From: JBDKGH01 sp039798265
Lineage (GTDB): Bacteria > Bacteroidota > Bacteroidia > Flavobacteriales_D > Sanyastnellaceae
Assembly: GCA_039798265.1 (NCBI GenBank)
Contig: JBDKGH010000090.1
Location: 1-38,761, forward strand
DNA: 38,761 bases
Reading direction: 5' to 3'
The notes under the pieces are model-generated. The model did not search any database and was not told the origin of the DNA. It saw only the letters and a program-made list of their open reading frames with translations. The translations under genes and the position numbers were made by a program. Below are positions 25,109 to 31,820 of the stretch, piece after piece. Position 1 is the first letter of the stretch. The number at the start of each line of letters is the position of its first letter.

Positions 25109-27463
25109 TTAGAAATAAATCGTGTACAGCATTATAGGAAAAAGGCCGGTTTGATAGGTCGTTCTAATGTCATTGGTAGAAGGCGAATATCCGTAGGTGA
25201 AAATGTTTTGATGATTGGTTACATTTCTCACATCGAAGAAAAAGGCTTGTGAAAACTTCTTGAAGTTTTGACGGAATCCCACCTTTACATCGATGCGGAA
25301 GTAGGGATCATATTGTTGAGAGAAGGCTTGACTTTCATCGCGAATTTCAACATCGGCTAAGCGCGATGCTTCAAGGTTGATAGGCGAATATCTGCGGCCG
25401 CCGGCATAGGTGGTTTTAAAGTCAAGGGAGAACAGATTGGATTCACCAACCTTCCATTCTTTACCCGCCAAAAAGTTGAACACATAGTTTCCGTTGAATG
25501 CTGTATTGCGCTCTATGCCATCACTTCCTTTGTACTTTGATTCAAATAAAGAGGCCGTGAAGAGGTAATAGAATCCTTTGGTTAAAAATCGCTCGACAGT
25601 AACTTCCGCGCCATAATTAGTACCGGTTCCTTCATTCACTAAATTCGGATTGTTAGGTAAGAGGAAATCGGCGCCTACGTTTAAAACGGAGAATGAACTA
25701 GAGAAAGGATCAACGGCAATGTTGTAGAGATATTGATAATACACTTCTGATTTGATGCGCATGTTTTTGTTCACTGTCCATTCATAACCCATTACGGCAT
25801 GAATGGCTTTGTTGAAGCCTAAATCCGTATTTGTGGCCTCGCCCGTAGTGGATGCTAAGGCATTATCTTCTCGGTTAAAATAGATCGTAACAGGTTGCAT
25901 TTGGCTGTGCAAACCGGCGCCTGCAGTAAAGGCATGAGTAGGACGAAAATTGTACCTCATCCCAAAACGTGGTTCAATATTGCTTTGACCGTCGAGTGTG
26001 AGGTAGTTGGCATGAAGCCCTGCATTAACGGTGAGTTGTTCGCTGGGTCGCCACATCCATTGCGCGTATGAGCGGATCAAATCAACAGTGCTTTTCGAAT
26101 CGATGTTGCGGAAAAAATAACCGGCGGCCACATAACTGCTATCGCGCACATCAAAATCAAATCGATCGGACATGATACCTACCTTCAGCGTATGGCGTTG
26201 ATTCAGTTTTGAATTGACAAAGTAGTGAACATTGTATTTGTATTGTTCATTGTGCAAACCGTAGTTTCGAGAAGCTACATCATTGACGTCAAGGGTGTCA
26301 ATCCATCCATAGTTGGTGGCTTGTGATGCGGCTAGTACAAGTTTGCCATAGGTTTTTTCATTGAAGAAATACGTGTGCGACGCACCCACCACTCCGGTTG
26401 TGTTTGTGAATTGCGAGCTTTGATTTTCTTCAGAATACAAGTTGTCTTCACCGGAAGCTTGAGCATCAAAATCAATGAAGCTGCTTCCCATCATGCCAAA
26501 CACTTGGAAGCGCCCAATTTTTTGGGTGGGCAAATCAACTTTAAATGTTAGGTCTTGGTATTCGGGTATGGCGCTGCCTGTACCGAAGTTGATTCCCAAC
26601 GATTGCATTACGTTGAGAAACGAATAGCGGTAGTTGGCCATGTAAGTAGCTTGACCACCTTTTTTAAAAGGTCCTTCAAGTCCTATTTCCACACCATTGA
26701 AACCGATTTGACCGGTGTATTCTCGTTTGTCACGATTACCAGTGCGCAAGCGTAAATCGAAAACACCTGAAAGGGCATTTCCATATTCTGCTGCGAATGC
26801 AGAAGTGGCGAAATCGGAGTTAGCGAGGTTGTTAATGTTGAGCATAGAAATGGGGCCACCAGTAGTGCCCAAAGTAGCAAAGTGATTGGGGCTTGGAATG
26901 TCTATTCCTTCCATTCTCCAGAGCACGCCAGTGGGTGAATTTCCTCGAATGATAATGTCGTTTCTATCATCACTAGCACCACTCACACCGGCATAGTTTT
27001 GAGCCATACGAGAAGGATCTTGCAATGTGCCGCTATACCTCATCGCTTCTTCAATACTGAATGATCGGGTAGAAACGCTGCTCATTTTATTGATTTGTTC
27101 TCCTTTGTTTTCTTCAGCGATTATTTCAACCGTTCCCATCTCAGAGACCATCTCTTGTAATTGAATGTTTAGTTCAAGGTCTTTACCATTGTTAAAAAGA
27201 AGATTGGAAAAAGTAAGAGGCTCATATCCCAAGAAACTAACGCTGACCGAATGTCGGCCTGCTGTTAAGCCTTCTATACGAAAGTGCCCTGTTTTATCGG
27301 TAACTGCACCCAGGGGAGTAGCGAGATCGGTGATAACGATGGTAACACCTTCTAGTGGGAAGCTACTTTGTTTGTCGGTCACTGTTCCGCGTAAAGCGGC
27401 ATTTTGGCTCCAAGCAAAAGTGCTGATGAGTAATGAAACAAAAAGAGCAAAGGAGGTTTTCAT
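25109..27463 (-). CDS. TonB-dependent outer-membrane receptor
   Basis: The protein has 784 residues from the ATG at 27463, which opens a clean signal peptide (FALFVSLLISTFAWSQ). An in-frame extension to a TTG at 27628 crosses the structured RNA and its terminator and is not used. Residues about 25-110 are a carboxypeptidase-regulatory-like sandwich (LRGTVTDKQSSFPLEGVTI). A plug domain follows (IIRGNSPTGVLWRMEGIDIP, SAFAAEYGNALSGVFDLRL), then a barrel ending in an aromatic (IMLYTIYF). It is below SusC size and has no SusD or DUF4249 partner. The kinase and LytTR regulator directly downstream suggest that uptake by this receptor is coupled to the two-component pair. Ligand unknown. Confidence 0.94.
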   Translation of the reverse strand: MKTSFALFVSLLISTFAWSQNAALRGTVTDKQSSFPLEGVTIVITDLATPLGAVTDKTGHFRIEGLTAGRHSVSVSFLGYEPLTFSNLLFNNGKDLELNIQLQEMVSEMGTVEIIAEENKGEQINKMSSVSTRSFSIEEAMRYSGTLQDPSRMAQNYAGVSGASDDRNDIIIRGNSPTGVLWRMEGIDIPSPNHFATLGTTGGPISMLNINNLANSDFATSAFAAEYGNALSGVFDLRLRTGNRDKREYTGQIGFNGVEIGLEGPFKKGGQATYMANYRYSFLNVMQSLGINFGTGSAIPEYQDLTFKVDLPTQKIGRFQVFGMMGSSFIDFDAQASGEDNLYSEENQSSQFTNTTGVVGASHTYFFNEKTYGKLVLAASQATNYGWIDTLDVNDVASRNYGLHNEQYKYNVHYFVNSKLNQRHTLKVGIMSDRFDFDVRDSSYVAAGYFFRNIDSKSTVDLIRSYAQWMWRPSEQLTVNAGLHANYLTLDGQSNIEPRFGMRYNFRPTHAFTAGAGLHSQMQPVTIYFNREDNALASTTGEATNTDLGFNKAIHAVMGYEWTVNKNMRIKSEVYYQYLYNIAVDPFSSSFSVLNVGADFLLPNNPNLVNEGTGTNYGAEVTVERFLTKGFYYLFTASLFESKYKGSDGIERNTAFNGNYVFNFLAGKEWKVGESNLFSLDFKTTYAGGRRYSPINLEASRLADVEIRDESQAFSQQYDPYFRIDVKVGFRQNFKKFSQAFFFDVRNVTNHQNIFTYGYSPSTNDIRTTYQTGLFPIMLYTIYF

Positions 27464-27561
27464 AGCTACATTCATTAAGTGCTGCAAAAATGCTAGTAGA
27501 AAAGAGGTCAGAAAAAGGGAATGCCGGTGAATGGACGAAAAACGAACTTGAATGGAGGATA

Positions 27562-27727
27562 GCAATAAAAAACCCGCCACTGCAAGCAGAGCGGGTTCTT
27601 TATGTTGTTTCGAATAGGTACTCTCCAATTAAGTTAAACCTGTAATGTCTCGAAAGACCTTATAAAACCTAAATAATCATTAGAAGCCGATTCCACGTGA
27701 GGAGCGATTTCTGTTGGAGACCTAATA
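27562..27727 (-). ncRNA. candidate structured RNA (or 5' leader) upstream of the TonB receptor
   Basis: Read on the minus strand, the RNA would start near 27727, just after a TAAGTTTG -7 element. P1: bases 27714-27724 pair with 27615-27628 (TAGG+TCTCCAA arms, 11 pairs, bulge of three). P2: 27682-27712, AGAA, UCG and UCC blocks pairing with GGA, CGG and UUCU, small internal loops, loop UCACGU. P3: 27643-27662, UAA-g-GUCU, UUCG loop, AGAC-a-UUA. The intrinsic terminator at 27571-27597 follows 17 bases after P1. The fold was found by eye. It could be a small RNA or a leader/attenuator of the receptor operon; no known riboswitch motif (B12, TPP, SAM) was recognised. Confidence 0.5.
27566..27597 (-). 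terminator. intrinsic terminator at the end of the structured RNA
   Basis: AACCCGC (27571-27577) pairs with GCGGGTT (27591-27597), with an inner CTGC/GCAG stem. On the minus strand it is followed by TTTTTTA (27572-27566). It lies 103 bases before the receptor ATG, so it either ends a small RNA or attenuates the receptor operon. The + strand tail is weaker and no + gene precedes it. Confidence 0.75.
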
Positions 27728-27732
27728 GACGA

Positions 27733-27740
27733 CAAACTTA
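27733..27740 (-). promoter_or_regulatory. TAAGTTTG (-7) element for the structured RNA/receptor leader
   Basis: Exact TAnnTTTG on the minus strand. No TTG is found 17-23 bases upstream, where a phased GTTAA site array begins (27763). That is the layout expected for an activator-dependent promoter. The predicted start near 27727 falls three bases before stem P1. Confidence 0.5.
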
Positions 27741-27762
27741 AGCCTGAGGGCTGCGAATCTTT

Positions 27763-27808
27763 ATTAACTGACGGTTAAACCCTGTTAAAAGTCGTTAAGG
27801 GTGTTAGG
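27763..27808. promoter_or_regulatory. array of phased GTTAA half-sites between divergent promoters
   Basis: Half-sites on the + strand are ATTAAC 27763, GTTAAA 27774, GTTAAA 27784, GTTAAG 27794 and GTTAGG 27803, starting 11, 10, 10 and 9 bases apart, about one helical turn each. The first is GTTAAT when read on the minus strand. The array ends about 33-38 bases from both predicted starts. OmpR-family regulators bind direct repeats at about one-turn spacing, and the OmpR-family regulator of this operon is the natural candidate. Confidence 0.6.
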
Positions 27809-27827
27809 TGGGCGAAATGTTAAATCC

Positions 27828-27835
27828 TTTATTTG
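27828..27835 (+). promoter_or_regulatory. near-consensus -7 element for the histidine kinase operon
   Basis: TTTATTTG differs from TAnnTTTG at one position. There is no TTG at the -33 position; the last GTTAA-type half-site lies there instead. A start near 27841 gives a leader of about 15 bases to the ATG at 27856. Confidence 0.35.
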
Positions 27836-27855
27836 TGCAGCCAATCGGCACCCCA

Positions 27856-29343
27856 ATGAAAGAAAGATACATTCGACTCCTAATGGCCATAAGCACCTTT
27901 GCGGTGATTGGGTTAATTGCCATTCAGGTGTATTGGGTGAATAACACCTTCACGCTCCGGGAGCAAGACTTTGCATCGAATGTGAGCAAGGCGCTTAACA
28001 GAGTATCTGAAAAGTTAGAGCGAATAGAGTCGCAGAAATTAGCAGCTGAAGAAGCAGTTCGCACCTCGGTATCGATTTCAGGAGCTAGTGATAGTTCACT
28101 GGTCTTGCGATATGGCAAACGACAAGTGGATGTGATCAATGGCGGTGCAATGGAAGAAAGCCGCGATTCTGTTTTTTACAATCAGCTAGGAAAAGGTGGC
28201 TTAGAGCAGAGTAAGATTTTGGCGCAAAGTGGAATTTTAGACGACATCATGGGCGGACTCGTGGAGTTGGATATCTATCGAACGATTGAAGAGCGGGTAG
28301 ATTCATCGCAACTGGATTCGCTATTGCGTTTTGAATTGGAAGAACGAGGCATTAAAGCCGAATACGTGTACGGCATTTTCAATAAGCTTCATCAGCCCGA
28401 GCTCATGCAAGAAGGTGCTGAATTGTATCAAGAGTATTTTTTTACCGAAGGATTTAAAACCCAGCTTTTCCCTAACGATCCCATTTCTGACCCCAACTAT
28501 TTGCGGGTTTGGTTTCCTGAGCAGCAGAAGTATTTGTTGCGAAGCATGTGGAGTATGCTTGCCATTAGTGGGGTGTTGTTATTAGTGATCATGTTTTTGT
28601 TTTCGTTTTCAATTGGCACTATTTATCGCCAGAAAAAACTGAGCGATGTAAAGAACGATTTCATTAACAACATGACCCATGAATTGAAGACGCCCATTGC
28701 GACTATTTCATTGGCATGCGAGGCCTTGAACGATCCGGATATGCAAACGAGTCCGCGAGCACTTACCACGTATGTGGGAATGATCAATGAAGAAAATAAA
28801 CGGTTAGGTGTTTTGGTTGAAAACGTATTACGAACGGCCATTTTTGAGCAAGGCGAAATGCAACTCCGCTTTCAAAAAATCAATCTTCATACAGTGATCG
28901 AGCAGGTTATTCGCAATATCGAAATACAAGTAAAGAAAAGAAATGGTGGTATTATCACCCATTTAGATGCGAGTGATCCTGTGGTAGTGGGTGACATATT
29001 GCACATTACCAATGTTGTTTACAATTTGATAGACAACGCCATTAAATACAGTGAAGCCAACCCAACGGTGGAAATCTACACCCGCGATGAAATGGATGGA
29101 GTGGCGGTGGCCTTTAAAGACAGAGGCATGGGCATATCGCGAGAAAATCAACGCCGCATATTCGACAAGCTATACCGTGTGCCTACCGGAAACGTTCACA
29201 ATGTGAAGGGATTTGGTTTAGGATTAAGCTATGTAAAAGGTGTTTTAGAAAAACACGGTGGAAGTGTAGATGTAGAAAGTGAAATGAAAAAAGGTAGCAC
29301 GTTTACTATTCATATACCTCGAAAACATGAAAAAGAAAACTAG
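27856..29343 (+). CDS. membrane sensor histidine kinase (RprX-like, HisKA)
   Basis: The protein has 495 residues from ATG 27856. Membrane segment 1 lies near 8-29 (LLMAISTFAVIGLIAIQVYWV) and segment 2 near 232-258 (MLAISGVLLLVIMFLFSFSIGTIY). Between them is a periplasmic sensor domain of about 200 residues with no recognised fold. The cytoplasmic part has HisKA with MTHELKTPIATI, phosphoacceptor His275, then HATPase motifs NLIDNAIKYS, FKDRGMGIS and GFGLGLSYVKGV. In-frame starts at GTG 27808 and ATG 27817 are less likely, because they fall in the operator and promoter region. The gene overlaps the regulator by 17 bases. The size and order are like RprXY of Bacteroides. Confidence 0.93.
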   Translation: MKERYIRLLMAISTFAVIGLIAIQVYWVNNTFTLREQDFASNVSKALNRVSEKLERIESQKLAAEEAVRTSVSISGASDSSLVLRYGKRQVDVINGGAMEESRDSVFYNQLGKGGLEQSKILAQSGILDDIMGGLVELDIYRTIEERVDSSQLDSLLRFELEERGIKAEYVYGIFNKLHQPELMQEGAELYQEYFFTEGFKTQLFPNDPISDPNYLRVWFPEQQKYLLRSMWSMLAISGVLLLVIMFLFSFSIGTIYRQKKLSDVKNDFINNMTHELKTPIATISLACEALNDPDMQTSPRALTTYVGMINEENKRLGVLVENVLRTAIFEQGEMQLRFQKINLHTVIEQVIRNIEIQVKKRNGGIITHLDASDPVVVGDILHITNVVYNLIDNAIKYSEANPTVEIYTRDEMDGVAVAFKDRGMGISRENQRRIFDKLYRVPTGNVHNVKGFGLGLSYVKGVLEKHGGSVDVESEMKKGSTFTIHIPRKHEKEN

Positions 29344-30025
29344 AGTTTTATTGTGTGAAGACGATCCGAATCTCGGCACACTGTTGAGTGAATACCTCAA
29401 CGCAAAGGGATTTGAAGCAGACTTGGCCGTTGATGGGCAGGAAGGCTCAAAACTCGTGAAGCGTAATAGTTACGACTTCTTTATTCTTGACGTGATGATG
29501 CCCGTGAAAGATGGTTTCACCTTGGCAAGAGAAATCCGTCAAGACGATAAGCATACACCGATTCTTTTCCTCACGGCAAAGAGCATGAAAGAAGATACCC
29601 TCCAAGGATTTGAGGTGGGTGCAGATGACTACATGACGAAGCCGTTTAGCATGGAAGAGTTGTTAGTGCGAATGAACGCCATTCTGCGTAGAACAGCGGC
29701 TTTACCCGAATCGGATGATGAGGCACAAGAGTTTGAAATCGGCACCTATCATTTCGACTACAACAAACAGCGCTTGGTATCACCCACTGGCGAGGAGAGC
29801 AAATTGACCACAAAAGAAAATGAGTTGCTCTACTTGTTGTGTAAAAACAAAAATGGCGTGATGGAGCGCAGCTTTGCATTAAAGGCAATCTGGGGCGACG
29901 ACAACTACTTTAATGGTAGAAGTATGGACGTGTACATTGCCAAGTTGCGCAAGCATTTGAAAGACGATCCAAAAGTGGAGATCATTAACATCCACGGACG
30001 CGGATTCAAGTTGTTGGCCAACTAG
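29327..30025 (+). CDS. OmpR-family response regulator (RprY-like)
   Basis: The protein has 232 residues. The receiver has CEDD (10-13), phosphoacceptor D55 (FFILDVMMPVKDG) and K105 (YMTKPFS). The C-terminal winged helix spans about 135-232 (LTTKENELLYLLCKNKNGVMER, then RSMDVYIAKLRKHLKDDP and IINIHGRGFKLLAN). It overlaps the kinase gene by 17 bases and is its partner. The phased GTTAA array before the operon is a likely binding site, giving autoregulation and control of the divergent RNA/receptor unit. The stop overlaps the convergent panC stop by four bases (CTAG). Confidence 0.95.
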   Translation: MKKKTRVLLCEDDPNLGTLLSEYLNAKGFEADLAVDGQEGSKLVKRNSYDFFILDVMMPVKDGFTLAREIRQDDKHTPILFLTAKSMKEDTLQGFEVGADDYMTKPFSMEELLVRMNAILRRTAALPESDDEAQEFEIGTYHFDYNKQRLVSPTGEESKLTTKENELLYLLCKNKNGVMERSFALKAIWGDDNYFNGRSMDVYIAKLRKHLKDDPKVEIINIHGRGFKLLAN

Positions 30026-30870
30026 AGCAAACGCATATTATCAATTAGGCGCACTTCGCCAACGTATGCGGCAATCAGCGCAACAGGCTCCTCGCTATCG
30101 GCCCAATCGGCTAATGGTGAGAAAGTGTGTCCGTCAATAATTTCGAGGTACTCCAATTCTATTTCTGGGTGCTGCAGGAAGATTGACCGTCCCCATATTT
30201 CAAGGGAAGGCGGATCTTCTTGCGGCACTTGGTCTTTTATACCCTGTAGTACTTGATGAATGACCAGTGCGGTTTTGCGTTGATCAGGAGTTAAACGCAA
30301 ATTGCGAGAACTCATGGCCAATCCGTCATTTTCTCTCAGTGTGGGGCATGAAATGATGTTGATAGGCATCTTCTCCACTTCCACGAGTTTTCGGATATGC
30401 GCAAGTTGTTGGTAGTCTTTTTCTCCGAAATAGGCATTGTCGGGTTGAATAATATCGAAGAATTTTTTTACAATGGTCAGCACTCCATCAAAGTGACCAG
30501 GTCGGAAATGCCCTTCGAGGGTTTCACTCAAAAGCCCGAAGTGCCAATGCCCCTTAGGAGCGTTCGGATCGGGGTACATTTCGGTAACGGAAGGCAAAAA
30601 GACGGCATCACAACCTGCCTCGCGGAGCATTTCGAGGTCCTTTTCGATGGTTTTGGGGTATTTTTTTAAATCTTCCTGATTATTGAACTGAGTGGGGTTG
30701 ACAAATATGGAAGAAAGGACCATCGAATTATCCTCTTTCGCTCTGTTAATCAGTGAGATATGACCATTATGGAGAGCACCCATAGTGGGGGCAAAACCGA
30801 GGCTTTGCCCGTTTTTTTTGCAGGAATTTAACCAGGTGGTCAAATCGTTAATTGTTTCGAATACAATCAC
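30022..30870 (-). CDS. panC: pantothenate synthetase PanC
   Basis: The protein has 282 residues, the family's normal length. PanC joins pantoate and beta-alanine using ATP in the last step of pantothenate (coenzyme A precursor) synthesis. Seen are the opening GFAPTMGALHNGHISLI with the HNGH nucleotide-binding motif at 34-37, VNPTQFN, the FRPGHFDGVLTIVKKFF block, GEKDYQQL and the MSSRN motif near 190. It is transcribed divergently from the glycogen-synthase-like gene. The panB, panD and panE partners are not in the window. Confidence 0.97.
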   Translation of the reverse strand: MIVFETINDLTTWLNSCKKNGQSLGFAPTMGALHNGHISLINRAKEDNSMVLSSIFVNPTQFNNQEDLKKYPKTIEKDLEMLREAGCDAVFLPSVTEMYPDPNAPKGHWHFGLLSETLEGHFRPGHFDGVLTIVKKFFDIIQPDNAYFGEKDYQQLAHIRKLVEVEKMPINIISCPTLRENDGLAMSSRNLRLTPDQRKTALVIHQVLQGIKDQVPQEDPPSLEIWGRSIFLQHPEIELEYLEIIDGHTFSPLADWADSEEPVALIAAYVGEVRLIDNMRLL

Positions 30871-30898
30871 TTGGGTGTTTTTTAGGATTTTAACTTTG
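30871..30898 (+). promoter_or_regulatory. promoter 1 for the glycogen-synthase-like gene
   Basis: TTG 30871-30873, 17 bases, TAACTTTG 30891-30898, an exact match to TAnnTTTG. It overlaps the expected panC leader, so the two directions may compete. Confidence 0.45.
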
Positions 30899-30904
30899 CG
30901 GTGT

Positions 30905-30912
30905 CAAAACTA
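30905..30912 (-). promoter_or_regulatory. -7 element for panC
   Basis: TAGTTTTG on the minus strand fits TAnnTTTG. The nearest TTG is 15 bases upstream, shorter than usual. The predicted start, near 30900, gives a leader of about 30 bases. Confidence 0.4.
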
Positions 30913-30944
30913 AATGTTTGCGGGAATCAAAAAAGATTTTTATC

Positions 30945-30952
30945 TACCTTTG
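30945..30952 (+). promoter_or_regulatory. promoter 2 -7 element for the glycogen-synthase-like gene
   Basis: TACCTTTG, the commonest Bacteroidota -7 form, followed by a likely start near 30957 and the ATG at 30983. The nearest TTTG (30917-30920) is 24 bases upstream, slightly too far. Confidence 0.5.
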
Positions 30953-30982
30953 CATACTCGATACTAGAAATCGGTACTTTAT

Positions 30983-31810
30983 ATGAGTAAAACAAGAGTA
31001 CTTTTCGTTTCTTCGGAAATTCTTCCGTTTTCGCCAGAAAGCCCAGCTGCACATTTCAGCCGTCAAATACCACAGGCCGTACACGAAAGAGGCAAAGAGA
31101 CCCGCATCTTTATGCCTCGCTATGGTAAAATCAACGAGCGACGTCACCAACTGCATGAAGTGATTCGCCTGTCTGGTATGAATTTGATTGTGAATGACAC
31201 TGATCACCCGTTGATCATAAAAGTGGCCAGCATCCCTCAAATACGTTTACAAGTTTACTTCATCGACAATGAAGAGTTCTTCCATCGTAAGGCCTACTTC
31301 CAAGATGATTCAGGTAAACTGTTTGCAGACAATGATGAGCGCATGATTTTCTTTGCGAAAGGCGTTTTGGAAACAGTGAAAAAATTGGGCTGGGCACCGG
31401 ACATTATCCATTGCCATGGCTGGTTTACTTCATTGATGCCACTTTATGTGAAGAAATTTTTCCATCAAGATCCTTACTTCGCTGACAGCAAAATCGTTTA
31501 TTCGGTTTATGATGAAGGCTTTGACGGTATCTTGAATAAAAATATGATGGGCAAAGTAGCATTTGACAACTTTGGATCGTCTGATATTGAAGAATTGGCC
31601 AATCCGACTCACCTCAATTTGATGAAAATTGCGGCGAAATACGCGGATGGTGTCATTTTGACTCAATCTCCAGCCGATGCAGAACTTGAAAACTATATTG
31701 CTCAACACGATGTTCCTCTTCTTCGTCAATACGCGGAAGGTGACCATCTTACCGCTATCGATGAATTCTTTGATCAGGTTCATGCGGGAAAGCAAGTGCT
31801 CGTTGATTAA
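30983..31810 (+). CDS. glycogen/starch-synthase-like protein (GT5 N-terminal domain only)
   Basis: The protein has 275 residues, about half a true glycogen synthase. It matches the N-terminal Rossmann domain of GT5 enzymes: VLFVSSEILPF at the start, IFMPRYGKINERR, VYFIDNEEFFHRK, DIIHCHGWFTSLMPLYVK and IVYSVYDEGFDG. The ADP-glucose-binding KxGGL loop expected after SSE is replaced by FSPESPAAHF, and the C-terminal GT1-like half is missing. A catalytic glycogen synthase role is therefore doubtful despite the clear fold; a regulatory or other sugar-nucleotide role is possible. DUF4270 begins 10 bases after the stop, so the two form an operon. Confidence 0.85.
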   Translation: MSKTRVLFVSSEILPFSPESPAAHFSRQIPQAVHERGKETRIFMPRYGKINERRHQLHEVIRLSGMNLIVNDTDHPLIIKVASIPQIRLQVYFIDNEEFFHRKAYFQDDSGKLFADNDERMIFFAKGVLETVKKLGWAPDIIHCHGWFTSLMPLYVKKFFHQDPYFADSKIVYSVYDEGFDGILNKNMMGKVAFDNFGSSDIEELANPTHLNLMKIAAKYADGVILTQSPADAELENYIAQHDVPLLRQYAEGDHLTAIDEFFDQVHAGKQVLVD

Positions 31811-31820
31811 TCATTTCACC

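Noticed and set aside
27464..27628. 55-residue N-terminal extension of the TonB receptor from a TTG at 27628
   Set aside because: It crosses an intrinsic terminator and the structured RNA, while ATG 27463 opens a clean signal peptide.
27562..27727. Cobalamin, TPP or SAM riboswitch, 6S RNA or hammerhead ribozyme
   Set aside because: No conserved core of any of these was found. A CUAAUGA word differs from the hammerhead CUGAnGA core and lacks the partner motifs, and the fold is a three-way junction, not the long single stem of 6S RNA.
31677..31820. In-frame extension of the DUF4270 gene into the GT5-like gene
   Set aside because: It overlaps a well supported gene by 134 bases, and the lipoprotein signal begins at ATG 31821.
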